Assembly (NCBI GenBank): GCA_019359595.1
Contig: JAHHGZ010000002.1
Span: 186,001 to 250,000 of the forward strand
Direction: 5' to 3'
Length of the DNA stretch: 64,000 nt
Source: Cyanomargarita calcarea GSE-NOS-MK-12-04C
GTDB taxonomy: Bacteria > Cyanobacteriota > Cyanobacteriia > Cyanobacteriales > Nostocaceae
Shown here: positions 1 to 8,583 of the stretch, one piece after another
Layout of the letters: each line of letters begins with the position of its first letter
Numbering within the stretch: the stretch's first letter is position 1
Made by a program: the position numbers and the translations under genes
The notes under the pieces: model-generated
The model's input: only the letters and a program-made list of their open reading frames with translations
Told to the model about the DNA's origin: nothing
Databases searched by the model: none

Positions 1-354
1 TTTATATAAGTAGGTGAGTGCGAAAATTTATAACTATGTCCGCAGCGAACGGAGCGAAGTGAAGCATAAGCCCTAAGCGGACACGCTCCCCGACCGCAAA
101 GGTTTCGAGGATTTTAAATTTCGTTACATAGTTAGGTTTATTTGAGCCAACCTACTTAAACAAAAAATAAATATTACTGTAAAACTTGATAAATATTATT
201 TATCAAGCCGAGTATTGGGAAAATTATTATTTAATTAATTGTAATTGCTCACAATTATTATTTTCTAGTGGAGTGCATTCCCTAAATTGACATGACGATA
301 TTCAGAATCCCTACCTAGACGTAGACTTTTAGCCTGGGTTTTTTTGAAAGTTTC
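1..354. other. gene-free left edge
   Basis: No convincing coding region is visible. Positions 40-90 carry a GC-richer block with GTCCGC near 39 and GCGGAC near 77, which can pair as a long-loop hairpin. It resembles a dispersed cyanobacterial repeat but has no second copy in this window. The rest is AT-rich and lies downstream of the minus-strand RTX gene. Confidence 0.4.
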
Positions 355-1128
355 TTAGGCAGCAGTAAGATCAACTCCGACTACGATACCAATTAGATCA
401 TTCCCATTAAAAATGCCTGTATCTGTATCAGTAAAAAATGACCCGAGTGATAGTTGATAATTCCCAACTGGGCTTAACTGGAGAGCATCCACACCTTTTT
501 CAAAGCCCAAAATCAGAGCATAATCGTCAAAACCAGCGCTGGTGTAAAAAGAGCCATTATCATTACCCAGCACGAATGTGTCTGGACTGCCATCGAGTAG
601 AGGATTACCGTCACCATCAAGTGGACCGCCAATTAGTATATCTTGCTGAGGAGTCCCCCCTGTTTGATTGCCACCAGCCCCTGTAAGGCTGTCAATGCCG
701 TTACCTCCCAAGAGGATATCATTGCCGGAACCGCCGGTTAACTGGTCGTTGCCGTCGCCTCCATCGAGTTGGTCATCCCCTAAGCTTCCATCGAGTAAGT
801 CATTACTGGTGCCCCCGTCAAGGAAGTCATTACCCAACTTCCCAAATATATTGTCATTGCCGTCGCCCCCATAGAGGATGTCATCACCGTTGCCGCCATC
901 CACGAAGTCATTGCCAGCATCCCCATAGAGGATGTCATTGACAAACCCGCCAAAGATCCGGTCATCACCGTCGCGTCCATCTATGACACTATCGCTGAAC
1001 CGATTCCCAACTAGAAAGTCTTTTCCCGAAGTTCCATTTTGGGTAATGCCTCCGATGCTTCCTATTCTCGCCTGGATTTCGGCTATTTTAGCGTTAGTTT
1101 TGTCTAAAATTTCTTGTGTGTCAGCCAT
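355..1128 (-). CDS. RTX-type calcium-binding repeat protein
   Basis: A 257-residue protein whose residues about 35-150 are built from hemolysin-type nonapeptides of the GGxGxDxLx kind (for example GGDGNDQLTGGSGND and GGNGDDILYGGDGND). In the RTX family these bind calcium and fold into a parallel beta-roll once outside the cell. The C-terminal 80 residues have no nonapeptides and resemble the terminal segments of cyanobacterial RTX proteins. There is no Sec signal peptide, as expected for type I secretion. AGGAG lies about 10 bases before the ATG. It is the last gene of the minus-strand cluster containing HlyD and HetC-like exporters, so export by that system is inferred. No enzymatic domain is seen, so it may be structural or adhesive. 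Confidence 0.85.
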   Translation of the reverse strand: MADTQEILDKTNAKIAEIQARIGSIGGITQNGTSGKDFLVGNRFSDSVIDGRDGDDRIFGGFVNDILYGDAGNDFVDGGNGDDILYGGDGNDNIFGKLGNDFLDGGTSNDLLDGSLGDDQLDGGDGNDQLTGGSGNDILLGGNGIDSLTGAGGNQTGGTPQQDILIGGPLDGDGNPLLDGSPDTFVLGNDNGSFYTSAGFDDYALILGFEKGVDALQLSPVGNYQLSLGSFFTDTDTGIFNGNDLIGIVVGVDLTAA

Positions 1129-1321
1129 TTTGTTTATCTCCTAAAATTCTTTTTTCAATAAGATAAAAATTTTACCAATCATATTATCTAAGCTCTTATC
1201 CTTAATCAAAAAAAAATAGCAATGACATCCAAATAATTGCATCAAACTTAATTCACAAAAATTGAGCAAATGATAATTAGAAGAAGTAGTAGTGATGTAA
1301 TTAATTTTTGTCTATTTATTG

Positions 1322-1354
1322 GTTGCTGAAAGCTTTTAAAAAGCTTTCAGCAAC
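1322..1354. terminator. 16-bp perfect hairpin, possible terminator
   Basis: GTTGCTGAAAGCTTTT at 1322-1337 is the exact reverse complement of 1339-1354, with a single central A. On the plus strand it is followed by TTTT. It lies between two minus-strand genes and could end the transcript of the small double-glycine protein, although the better T-run is on the plus strand. A weaker relative (9 of 10 paired bases) sits at 11401-11433, so this may be a dispersed repeat rather than a dedicated terminator. Confidence 0.5.
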
Positions 1355-1428
1355 TTTTATCACCTTTTTAAGTTTTGGTGATAAAGTTCTTAGTTTGGCA
1401 TGATCTAACAGAAGAAACTTTACTTGTA

Positions 1429-1587
1429 ATACCATTTCTGTATGAAGATGCAATTTGCTTGCCCACGCAGGTGTATCTCTGTACCCCTACCCTGCGGGAA
1501 GCTAACGCAATGGGGAAGCAAGCAACGTAGAGCAAGACCTTTCTAAGGTGTGGGTGAATAAAGCGCAACCTCATACAGAATTGGTAT
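1429..1587. repeat. MITE-like element, ATACCA family, copy 1
   Basis: The ends are imperfect terminal inverted repeats: ATACCATTTCTGTATGA at the left, and TCATACAGAATTGGTAT at the right, whose reverse complement is ATACCAATTCTGTATGA. The interior has no open frame of note and contains the cyanobacterial motif CCCTGCGGGAAGC. Related termini occur at 36339-36444 and 50063-50179, so this is one of three copies of a non-autonomous element in the window. No transposase is present. Confidence 0.65.
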
Positions 1588-1638
1588 AACCTCCTATAAA
1601 TAAGAGGTTACGTCAGTTGTAGTAAAGCTATTACTTAT

Positions 1639-1938
1639 TTAGTAGGTAAAAGCGCTAGCGTTAACGAAAGATTCAGACTTACCAGGATCGGTTTGAACAC
1701 CAAAGATGATGCTGGTGAATGTGTTGTCGCCGCTAGCATCAGCAGTACCAAGTACTTCAGCGCCGTATCCTTTTAAGTCTTTCAAGTCAAGTTTAACAGC
1801 CTTGTCAAACTTTTCTTTTACGTCAACGTTAGCCTTAACATCTTTATCCAATTTGAATTTGCTGTTTATGTCTATTCCTTTACCACCAAATACTTCTTCG
1901 TTAGAGGTTTCTAAGTAGTTGATATCGTTGATAATCAT
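1639..1938 (-). CDS. small double-glycine-leader protein, candidate exporter substrate
   Basis: A 99-residue protein starting MIINDINYLETSNEEVFGGK. The first 19 residues are acidic and amphipathic and end in Gly-Gly, the usual shape of a leader cut by C39 peptidase exporters. The remainder is rich in Lys and Asp (alternating KFKLDKDVKANVDVKEKF-type stretch) and ends in a more hydrophobic segment with aromatic residues. AGGAG lies about 10 bases upstream of the ATG. It sits downstream of a parvulin, an HlyD adaptor and a C39-ABC exporter on the same strand, separated from them by a possible terminator and 448 bases. MIIND-type starts recur in cyanobacterial small proteins, as far as I recall. 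The function is unknown: bacteriocin, signal and surface protein are all possible. Confidence 0.75.
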   Translation of the reverse strand: MIINDINYLETSNEEVFGGKGIDINSKFKLDKDVKANVDVKEKFDKAVKLDLKDLKGYGAEVLGTADASGDNTFTSIIFGVQTDPGKSESFVNASAFTY

Positions 1939-2386
1939 TAGGGCTTATCTCCTGATAACTAATTAATCGTTTTTGGGAATTTCTGTGTGAGCGCTTTACT
2001 TTTATCGCTCACATTTACAATATAGATTCACTTGTAAAAAAAGTCAACTTTTTTTTGGAATATTTCTGATAGTTATAACTAATGTTAATTATGATATTGT
2101 CCTTTTTAATTAATATCAATTAGTCCAAAAATAAGGAAGCCAAAAAATTAGCAATAATCGTTTTTTTACTGCTAACACAAAATATAATGATTGATTTTTA
2201 AGCATCAAAAGATGCTAGCATCCATGTCTAGTAAGACTTATAAAGAATAAAGCTTAAAAATTATTTATTCTTTTTTATCAACTTACCATGTTGTATGCAA
2301 GTATTTATTAATAAATAAATGCACTCTTTATACCCTGTCTAATCACTCAAATTTCCGACTTCTAAAAAAAGTCGGGTTCTTATTTC
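1939..2386. other. AT-rich intergenic region, probable promoter of the small peptide gene
   Basis: This 448-base stretch has no supportable gene. It is strongly AT-rich and ends on its left at a good Shine-Dalgarno for the small double-glycine protein. The promoter of that gene is probably here, because a hairpin near 2355-2375 separates it from the upstream isomerase gene. No defined -10/-35 pair is claimed. Confidence 0.4.
2355..2375 (-). terminator. short hairpin downstream of the isomerase gene
   Basis: CCGACTT at 2355-2361 pairs with AAGTCGG at 2369-2375 around a 7-base A-rich loop, 12 bases past the stop codon at 2387. No long T-run follows on the minus strand, so termination is plausible but unproven. 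Similar CCCCGACTT/AAGTCGGGG pieces occur near 36510 and 52070, so it may derive from a repeat. Confidence 0.4.
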
Positions 2387-3166
2387 TTAAGCATGATTTA
2401 GCACTTCCTTCTGTGGTTGTTTAGCGTCTACATCGAGATGAGTAGCTATGTCTAAAAACTCGATTTCTTTCTTTAACCATTCAGAAAACAATTCTGTAAT
2501 GATTTTTTCGCACAACTGTTCATCTAATTGGGGTTGAATTATTTCTTCCACCCAAATTAAATACACTGCTTTTGGTGTGGTAATCGGTTTGAGAATCCCA
2601 GGTGGAGAACTAGCAAATATAGCCGCTACAATTTCTGGGCGAAAATCTTTCCGGTGTTGCAACCCCTTGTATCCATAAGCGCGACGAATTTCTGGTTCTT
2701 GGATATATAGACGAGCGATTTCTGGAAAGATGATTTCCCCTTCTTCCAGCGCATAAAACAGTTCCAGAGCTAAGTCTTTATCCTCGAAAGTGACTTCATA
2801 GGTGACAGCAGCGTCATAATCTAGTTGGTGTTCATAAAAGAACTTTTCGACTTGAGCCGCAAATAGATGATTGGCTAACTTTCTTTTCAGGACGTTTTTG
2901 TGGGCTAACTCTTCAAAGTCTGTAACAGACAGATGGTGTTTTTCTAGCCAATTCCAGGTGTCCTTTGCTTTGACAAGTTTCTGTTCTAACCGCAGTTTGT
3001 CACCTTCCTGCTGCAATTCCTCTGGTTCAACTTGAATGCCTGCTTCTTGGGCTGATAAAGCAATAATTTTTTGAGTAGCGATCGCCTCCACCACACTAGG
3101 TATTTGTTGGGAGAGTTTGATGCTGTGAATAATATCTAAATCTGTAATCGTCAGACGTTGGGACAT
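2387..3166 (-). CDS. parvulin-type (PpiC/SurA-like) peptidyl-prolyl isomerase
   Basis: A 259-residue protein with the two-part layout of the SurA/PpiC family. There is a helical N-terminal region (about 1-115) and a parvulin-like region (about 120-230), including the YGYKGLQHRKDFRPEIVAAIF segment typical of cyanobacterial export-linked isomerases. No signal peptide is visible, so it should act in the cytoplasm, unlike SurA or PrsA. AGGGGA lies before the ATG. It ends 12 bases before a hairpin and begins 68 bases after the HlyD gene. A homologue lies at 10101-10835. The genomic link to HlyD and C39-ABC genes suggests a role in holding or folding precursor peptides before export; this is inference. 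Catalytic competence was not verified. Confidence 0.8.
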   Translation of the reverse strand: MSQRLTITDLDIIHSIKLSQQIPSVVEAIATQKIIALSAQEAGIQVEPEELQQEGDKLRLEQKLVKAKDTWNWLEKHHLSVTDFEELAHKNVLKRKLANHLFAAQVEKFFYEHQLDYDAAVTYEVTFEDKDLALELFYALEEGEIIFPEIARLYIQEPEIRRAYGYKGLQHRKDFRPEIVAAIFASSPPGILKPITTPKAVYLIWVEEIIQPQLDEQLCEKIITELFSEWLKKEIEFLDIATHLDVDAKQPQKEVLNHA

Positions 3167-3234
3167 AATGCAATTCCCCTGGTAATTTTGGATTTGAGAT
3201 TTGAGATTTTCCCTTGTTAACTAATGACCAATAA

Positions 3235-4782
3235 CTAAGGCTTTAAGCCTCCTTGTTGCAGCTTCTTAAACGGATCTAAAACATAGTCAATCACGCGCCG
3301 CTGGCGAATAATTACTTCGGCATTTGCTGTCTGACCGGCGCTTAATTGAATGCGTTTCTCGCCATTTTGGACATACTGCTTGTCTAAGGCAATTTCTAAC
3401 TCAAAGTTTTCTATGTTTCCTTGGGGTGTTTGACTAGCTTTGGAGTCAGGAGAAATCCAAATAACTTTTCCCGACGTAATGCCATACTCCTGGAAGGGAT
3501 AAGCATCAAACTTGATTTTTACTGGCATTCCCAGCTTCAAGAAGCCGCTATCCTGAATAGGCATATTAGCTTTAAGTACAAAGCCAGTATTTTTGGGCGC
3601 AATTTGGGCAATCCGCTGACCGGGTTGTACCACTGCTCCGGCTTTGGTGACTGGTAACTCAAAAATCACTCCATTAATAGGCGATCGCACTATTCTTTGC
3701 TCCATCTGAAGCTTTAAGGATGTGATTTGGCTTCCTTCTTGGGCAATTTGGGATTGCAGTGCGCTAATTTGTGTATCCAAGTCTTTGAGTTGTTGCTGAT
3801 TTCTCAGAACTGCTAGTTGACCGGATTTTAGTAAGCTTTGGTAGCTGCTTTGCTCCTCTTGGAGTCGGAGTTGTGCTTGCTTAATATCAGACTCTAACTG
3901 ATTAACTGTTGTCTGATAGCGATTCTGTTCTTCAGCTAAACGCAATTGTGCTTGTTTGATATCTGATTTTGCTCTGTCGTGGAGTCGTTTGCTTTCTTGT
4001 TCTTCTTTTTTGAGTTGGTCAACTTGGTTTGCAGAAACAGCCCCATCCTTCACTAGTTGGCGAAACCGTTCGACTTGTCTTGAATCTATACCCAAACGAC
4101 CTTGAATCGACTTCTCGTCTTTTTCAGTACTGCTAATCTGCTGAACAGCTTGATTGACTAATGACTGTCTTTCTAACTTTTGGAGATTATAATTACTCTG
4201 TTTGGCATCCAGATTTTGTTTTACCTGGTTCACCTGAGACATTTTTTCCAAGGCTTGAGACTGATTTTGTTGCTCCTGAATGCCAAGAGTCAACTGTATT
4301 TGTTTTCTGAGTACATTCAGTTGTGCCCGTTGATTTTGCAGCCCAGATAACTTTTCTTGAGCCTGTTGCATTTCCGTTCGCAGGATATCAGACTCAAGCT
4401 CAAGCAGAACCTGTCCTGCTTTTACGCTTTGACCTTCTTTTACACTGACAGCTTTGACACTTCCACCAGAAGAACTATCCAATTTTTGGGTTGCACCTAA
4501 TGGTTCTATACGTCCTCTAGCACTTCCAGTCTCATCCACCTTCGAGATACTTGCCCAAGGTAAGACGATGACGGCAAACCCTACCAGCACATACAGCACA
4601 CCGCGTGTCCAAACTTTAGGTAAGGCATCTAGAAGTTCTTCGGTGCCGTAATATAAATCAGCATCACCTTCAGAACCATTGTTCCTAACCTGAATAGACT
4701 TATCGTCCTCTGCATGATTTTGATACCCTTCTCCATCATCCTTGGCAAGTGCGGATGAGGAATTGGGAGATGTATATGGCAT
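3235..4782 (-). CDS. HlyD-family periplasmic adaptor
   Basis: A 515-residue membrane fusion protein that would connect an inner-membrane ABC exporter to an outer-membrane channel. Residues 1-58 are an acidic cytoplasmic tail and 61-79 a single transmembrane helix. Next come the first lipoyl half (about 95-130), a long Gln/Leu/Glu-rich coiled-coil hairpin (about 135-370), the second lipoyl half (VRSPINGVIFELPV) and a beta-barrel domain. The C-terminus is of the RxxIDYVLDPFKKL type. It lies between the isomerase and the HetC-like exporter on the same strand. The 200-base gap to the exporter is filled by heptamer repeats. Length and domain order are complete, in contrast to the decayed copy at 12870-13856. 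Confidence 0.92.
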   Translation of the reverse strand: MPYTSPNSSSALAKDDGEGYQNHAEDDKSIQVRNNGSEGDADLYYGTEELLDALPKVWTRGVLYVLVGFAVIVLPWASISKVDETGSARGRIEPLGATQKLDSSSGGSVKAVSVKEGQSVKAGQVLLELESDILRTEMQQAQEKLSGLQNQRAQLNVLRKQIQLTLGIQEQQNQSQALEKMSQVNQVKQNLDAKQSNYNLQKLERQSLVNQAVQQISSTEKDEKSIQGRLGIDSRQVERFRQLVKDGAVSANQVDQLKKEEQESKRLHDRAKSDIKQAQLRLAEEQNRYQTTVNQLESDIKQAQLRLQEEQSSYQSLLKSGQLAVLRNQQQLKDLDTQISALQSQIAQEGSQITSLKLQMEQRIVRSPINGVIFELPVTKAGAVVQPGQRIAQIAPKNTGFVLKANMPIQDSGFLKLGMPVKIKFDAYPFQEYGITSGKVIWISPDSKASQTPQGNIENFELEIALDKQYVQNGEKRIQLSAGQTANAEVIIRQRRVIDYVLDPFKKLQQGGLKP

Positions 4783-4810
4783 AGTGGTATTTCTTTTGAA
4801 CGGTAGATGG

Positions 4811-4981
4811 AGGAATTAGGAATTAGGAGTTATGAGTTATAAGTTATAAAATTTTGACTTCTAACTTTTAACTCCTAACTCCCTATTTCCAAACTCCTAA
4901 CTCATAACTCCTAACTTCTAAGTCTCTATTTCCAAACTCCTAACTCATAACTCCTAACTTCTAACTCCTAACTCCCTATTT
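4811..4981. repeat. heptamer tandem repeat block (TAACTCC/TAACTCA type)
   Basis: Nearly the whole gap between the exporter and HlyD genes consists of degenerate heptamers TAACTCC, TAACTCA and TAACTTC. A first part reads as the reverse complement (GAGTTAG, GAGTTAT), so the block can fold on itself. This matches the short tandemly repeated repetitive (STRR) sequences known from heterocystous cyanobacteria. Similar blocks occur near 30580, 43520-43755, 45835-45935 and 49995-50060. Confidence 0.8.
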
Positions 4982-4982
4982 C

Positions 4983-7900
4983 CTAGACTGCTTGATCTAG
5001 TTGCTGTTGATTTAAATAGTAGTAATGACCTTTTTTTGCGATTAACTCATCGTGGGTACCGCTTTCTACTAACACACCGCGATCCAAAACTAGAATCAGA
5101 TCGGCATTGCGAACAGTTGAAAGTCGGTGGGCAATAATCACGCTGCTGCGTCCTTTGAGAATTGTTTTTAAATTGTTCTGAATAATCCGTTCTGATTCCG
5201 AGTCCAGGTTACTCGTGGCTTCATCAAAAAGTAACAAACGGGGATTTCCCAGCAAGGCACGGGCAATGGCTAAACGTTGGCGTTGTCCACCAGATAGCAT
5301 TCCCCCACCTTCACCAATTTGGGATTCGTAAGCCATTGGCAGTTGCTGAATAAATTCATCAGCTCCTGCATATTTTGCTGCTTGAATAATTTCTTCTAAA
5401 GATGCTTCCGGGTGCGCGATGGAAATGTTCTCGCGAATAGTACCACCAAACAGAAAAGTATCTTGATCGACTACACCGACTTGAGAACGGAGCGATCGCA
5501 AGGAAACAGTAGTTACATCATGACCATCAATCAATACTTTGCCATCTGTCGGTGGGTATAAACCCAAAATTAATTTGGAAAGAGTTGTTTTTCCAGAACC
5601 ACTGCGCCCTACCAAGGCGACTGTTTGCTCAGGCTGAATTTCAAAATTGATATTTTCCAACACATTAGTCTTACTTTCCGGGTGATAACGGAAGGTGACA
5701 TTATGAAAGCGAATGTGACCGCGAAGTTTGCCCAGGGTCTTGCGGGGTTTATTCTGCAAGTCTTCTTCTGGTTCCGCTTCCAAGACATCATTGAGGCGCT
5801 CGGTGGAAATAATGATTTCCTGGAATTGATTCCACAGTTGTGAAAACCTTTGGAAAGGACTCAATACATTACCCACCAACATATTAAAAGCAACTAATTG
5901 TCCAACGGTGAGTTCCCCTTGAATCACTTGCCATGCTCCAAACCACATCAGTGCTGTACTTGTAAAGGTATTAATCGCACCACTGAGCAATGACAGGCGA
6001 ATACCAATCACCTGAGCATTAAAGGCTTTTCTGACCAAATTATTCAGGAGTTCCTCCCAACGCCAGCGTACTGTCTGTTCAATTGCCAATGAGCGGACAG
6101 TGCGAATTCCTGTCAGAGATTCGATAATATAACTGTTTTCTTTTGCCCCTGCATTAAAAATTTCTCTGGAGATGCGGCGCAAAATATTTGTACTAGCGAG
6201 CGCCAAAATGAAAAATGGTGGCACGGTAACCAGCACAAATAATGCCATTTTCCAGCTATACCAAAACATCAGGCTCAGATAGATGACTAATGTCAGCATA
6301 TCCAGCACAATTGACAGTGCTTGACCAGTTAGGAAGCTCTGAATTTTCTGGTTTTCTTGGATGCGCGAGACGATATCCCCGACATAGCGCGATTCAAAAT
6401 AGGAAAGAGGCAAGCGAAAGGTATGCTTGATAAAACCTACGAGTAAAGATATGCTGACGCGGTTGGCAGTGTGACTGAGCAGATATGACCGCACTCCGTT
6501 CATGGCAACGCTGAACAAACCAAAAACGATCATCCCTACACCAACGGCGTTGAGGGTAGCAAGGCTGCGTTGCACCAGCACTCGGTCTAGTAACAACTGG
6601 GTGAACACCGGCGTTACCAGTCCAAATAACTGCATTAGCACTGAAGCTATGAAGACTTCCAGCAGCACCTTATAGTGGGGTTTGACTAACTCAAAAAACT
6701 TCCACAAGCCGACATCCTGATTTTGGGCATCTTTGAGTAAGGATGTCGGTTCTAGAAGTAATGCATAGCCAGTCCAACCATGTATAAATTCCGAACGGCT
6801 GAGGGTGCGTTGACCAAGAGCCGGATCGCCGACAATCACTTGTTTTTTTGAGATTGCATGGACGACGATAAAGTGGTTGCCTTCCCAGTGAGCGATCGCA
6901 GGTAGAGATTGTTCTGCAAATTTATCAAGGGTGGCTTTCACCGGACGGGTAGCAAAACCCAGGTTTTCTGCTGCGGATGCGATCGCACTCAAGGAAGCAC
7001 CGTTACGACCGACGTTGGTCATATCCCGCAAACGGTTGACGCTAAAGTGCTTGCCCCAATAGCGACCAATCATCACCAAGCAAGCAGAGCCGCAGTCTGC
7101 AGCGCTTTGTTGAGCATAGAAGGGATATTGCTTCGTGAGTCGTCCCCACCAATGACCTGCTCGCACTTTCGGGCTGGGAAAGAAAGGCCGTGCTTTTTTT
7201 GGGTTTTCTTTTGGGGAAAGTTGCTCTCGCTGGGGAAAGGGAATGACCTTCCGGTTCGATTCCAGACGCTCAGTTCTAAACTTCCCCTTTCGTTGCGGAC
7301 GCTCAATGGTTGCTTTTGTCTGTTCAATAGACTCGACGAACTCCCCTAATTCCTGACAGTGTTCGAGTGCTGCTTGTAAATCTGAATTCTTTAGAATGTA
7401 AGCGATCGCCGGTTGCGTCACCTGCCAACTACCCTGTTTTCTGTGTCCATAGATGCAGCCGGGAGTCAAGGTGCTACCGTCAGAGTGTTCTAATTGCCCT
7501 AATCGTAATAAACACAACTGCTCGGATGGTAATAGTTGCGTAGACGAGCCTTTAACCAGATTGCGCCGTTCAAACAGGGATAAGGCTTTGAGCATCCCCT
7601 CTGCATAAGATGTGTGCCGGGGAAATTGGGAGTTTTGCCGACATAACAGCAGTAAATCCCAAAGTTCTGCACGGACTCTGAGGCGATCGCGGATGTTGGG
7701 ATACTTATCCATCAACTCTTGCAATGCCTCTGTTCTTAGATAGCAAAGTTTTAAGTTATGAGAAGCTCTGGCAGCATAGGGACTAAAACCTTCATCTGGA
7801 AACAGAGTCAGTTCGCCAAATGAGGACTCAGGCACAAGGGTAGCAATCAAGTTCTCAGAGCTATCCAGCAGTCTGACTTTACCTGCAAGGATGATGTATA

Positions 7901-8066
7901 TACCTTCTTTCGTCTCTGCGGATTGCCAGAACTCCTTTGCTATTGGTGGCTCCACAATTTCCACCAGAGCCAAGCAACTTTGCAGCTCGTTCGGTGAAAG
8001 CGTTCCCAAGATGGACGTGACTTTTTCACCCAACTGTTGTTGGGAAAATGAAAATACTGATGGCAT
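4983..8066 (-). CDS. HetC-like C39 peptidase-ABC exporter with N-terminal cyclic-nucleotide-binding-like domain
   Basis: A 1027-residue protein. Residues about 15-140 form a CAP-type nucleotide-binding-like domain that keeps FGELTLF and SPYAARAS in its phosphate-binding cassette. The C39 domain follows, with QSAADCGSAC (catalytic Cys325, oxyanion Gln six residues before), a His in HFIVVH and an Asp in GDPALG. Then come a six-helix ABC membrane domain and an ATPase with GRSGSGKTT, LSGGQRQR and LLLFDEATSNLD. The family cleaves leaders after Gly-Gly and exports the product. GGAGG lies 8 bases before the ATG. The layout matches HetC of Anabaena, but hetP adjoins the other copy (14838-17861), so this one is called a paralogue. 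It probably works with the HlyD and isomerase genes downstream. Confidence 0.92.
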   Translation of the reverse strand: MPSVFSFSQQQLGEKVTSILGTLSPNELQSCLALVEIVEPPIAKEFWQSAETKEGIYIILAGKVRLLDSSENLIATLVPESSFGELTLFPDEGFSPYAARASHNLKLCYLRTEALQELMDKYPNIRDRLRVRAELWDLLLLCRQNSQFPRHTSYAEGMLKALSLFERRNLVKGSSTQLLPSEQLCLLRLGQLEHSDGSTLTPGCIYGHRKQGSWQVTQPAIAYILKNSDLQAALEHCQELGEFVESIEQTKATIERPQRKGKFRTERLESNRKVIPFPQREQLSPKENPKKARPFFPSPKVRAGHWWGRLTKQYPFYAQQSAADCGSACLVMIGRYWGKHFSVNRLRDMTNVGRNGASLSAIASAAENLGFATRPVKATLDKFAEQSLPAIAHWEGNHFIVVHAISKKQVIVGDPALGQRTLSRSEFIHGWTGYALLLEPTSLLKDAQNQDVGLWKFFELVKPHYKVLLEVFIASVLMQLFGLVTPVFTQLLLDRVLVQRSLATLNAVGVGMIVFGLFSVAMNGVRSYLLSHTANRVSISLLVGFIKHTFRLPLSYFESRYVGDIVSRIQENQKIQSFLTGQALSIVLDMLTLVIYLSLMFWYSWKMALFVLVTVPPFFILALASTNILRRISREIFNAGAKENSYIIESLTGIRTVRSLAIEQTVRWRWEELLNNLVRKAFNAQVIGIRLSLLSGAINTFTSTALMWFGAWQVIQGELTVGQLVAFNMLVGNVLSPFQRFSQLWNQFQEIIISTERLNDVLEAEPEEDLQNKPRKTLGKLRGHIRFHNVTFRYHPESKTNVLENINFEIQPEQTVALVGRSGSGKTTLSKLILGLYPPTDGKVLIDGHDVTTVSLRSLRSQVGVVDQDTFLFGGTIRENISIAHPEASLEEIIQAAKYAGADEFIQQLPMAYESQIGEGGGMLSGGQRQRLAIARALLGNPRLLLFDEATSNLDSESERIIQNNLKTILKGRSSVIIAHRLSTVRNADLILVLDRGVLVESGTHDELIAKKGHYYYLNQQQLDQAV

Positions 8067-8092
8067 TATTTAACCTCCAAGACAAAATTTAG

Positions 8093-8371
8093 TTACTGGT
8101 CTTTTTTCAAATTGAATGACCAATGGAAACTAATTTTTGAGTTGGATAAATAGTCCATCTCCTGGGAAATACTTAGTATTGTTTCGCAGATAGGGGTTTT
8201 GTATTTACCCATACCTGCTATTAGCATGATATTAGCCTTATACCAATATTCTCTGTGTAAATTAGCTAGCGAGCTTATTTGCGATCCCTTGAACCAAAAC
8301 GGCTCTAAAAGGGTATTTTTAGATAGCAATAGCTCGTTTAAACCCTTGTCTTGATTAGAATGGTGTGACAT
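8093..8371 (-). CDS. hypothetical small protein, doubtful
   Basis: The frame gives 92 residues from the ATG at 8371; a longer version would begin at 8449. It begins MSHHSNQDKGLNELLLSK, ends 26 bases before the exporter start and has no recognisable domain or signal peptide. No clear Shine-Dalgarno is present. Its position directly ahead of the exporter is the main argument for it. It could equally be the untranslated leader of the exporter mRNA. Confidence 0.25.
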   Translation of the reverse strand: MSHHSNQDKGLNELLLSKNTLLEPFWFKGSQISSLANLHREYWYKANIMLIAGMGKYKTPICETILSISQEMDYLSNSKISFHWSFNLKKDQ

Positions 8372-8514
8372 AATCGTTTCAGTTGATGTCAACTGTAAAG
8401 TGTGGGCAAACCAGTCCGCAACATCTGTGATTAAAAGCCTGACAGCCAAGATTTCACAGATGAACTATTAATTAACCTGGTTAAGGCTAATTAAGTACCT
8501 ACATGATGTGCAAC

Positions 8515-8583
8515 TAAGCCCGGTAGTTATCCTCCTAGGGTTTTGCGAGTCTAGGGGGATTGTTTCCGGCTTGTCTTTTTTTT
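8515..8583 (+). terminator. strong orphan intrinsic terminator-like hairpin
   Basis: ATCCTCCTAG (8529-8538) pairs with CTAGGGGGAT (8551-8560), with one G-U. Outside a symmetric 5-base internal loop, CCGG (8520-8523) pairs with CCGG (8566-8569), and AAGC/GCTT-like bases extend the stem. On the plus strand the stem is followed after a few bases by eight Ts (8576-8583). No plus-strand gene precedes it within 8 kb, so it may end an unannotated plus-strand RNA. Confidence 0.55.
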
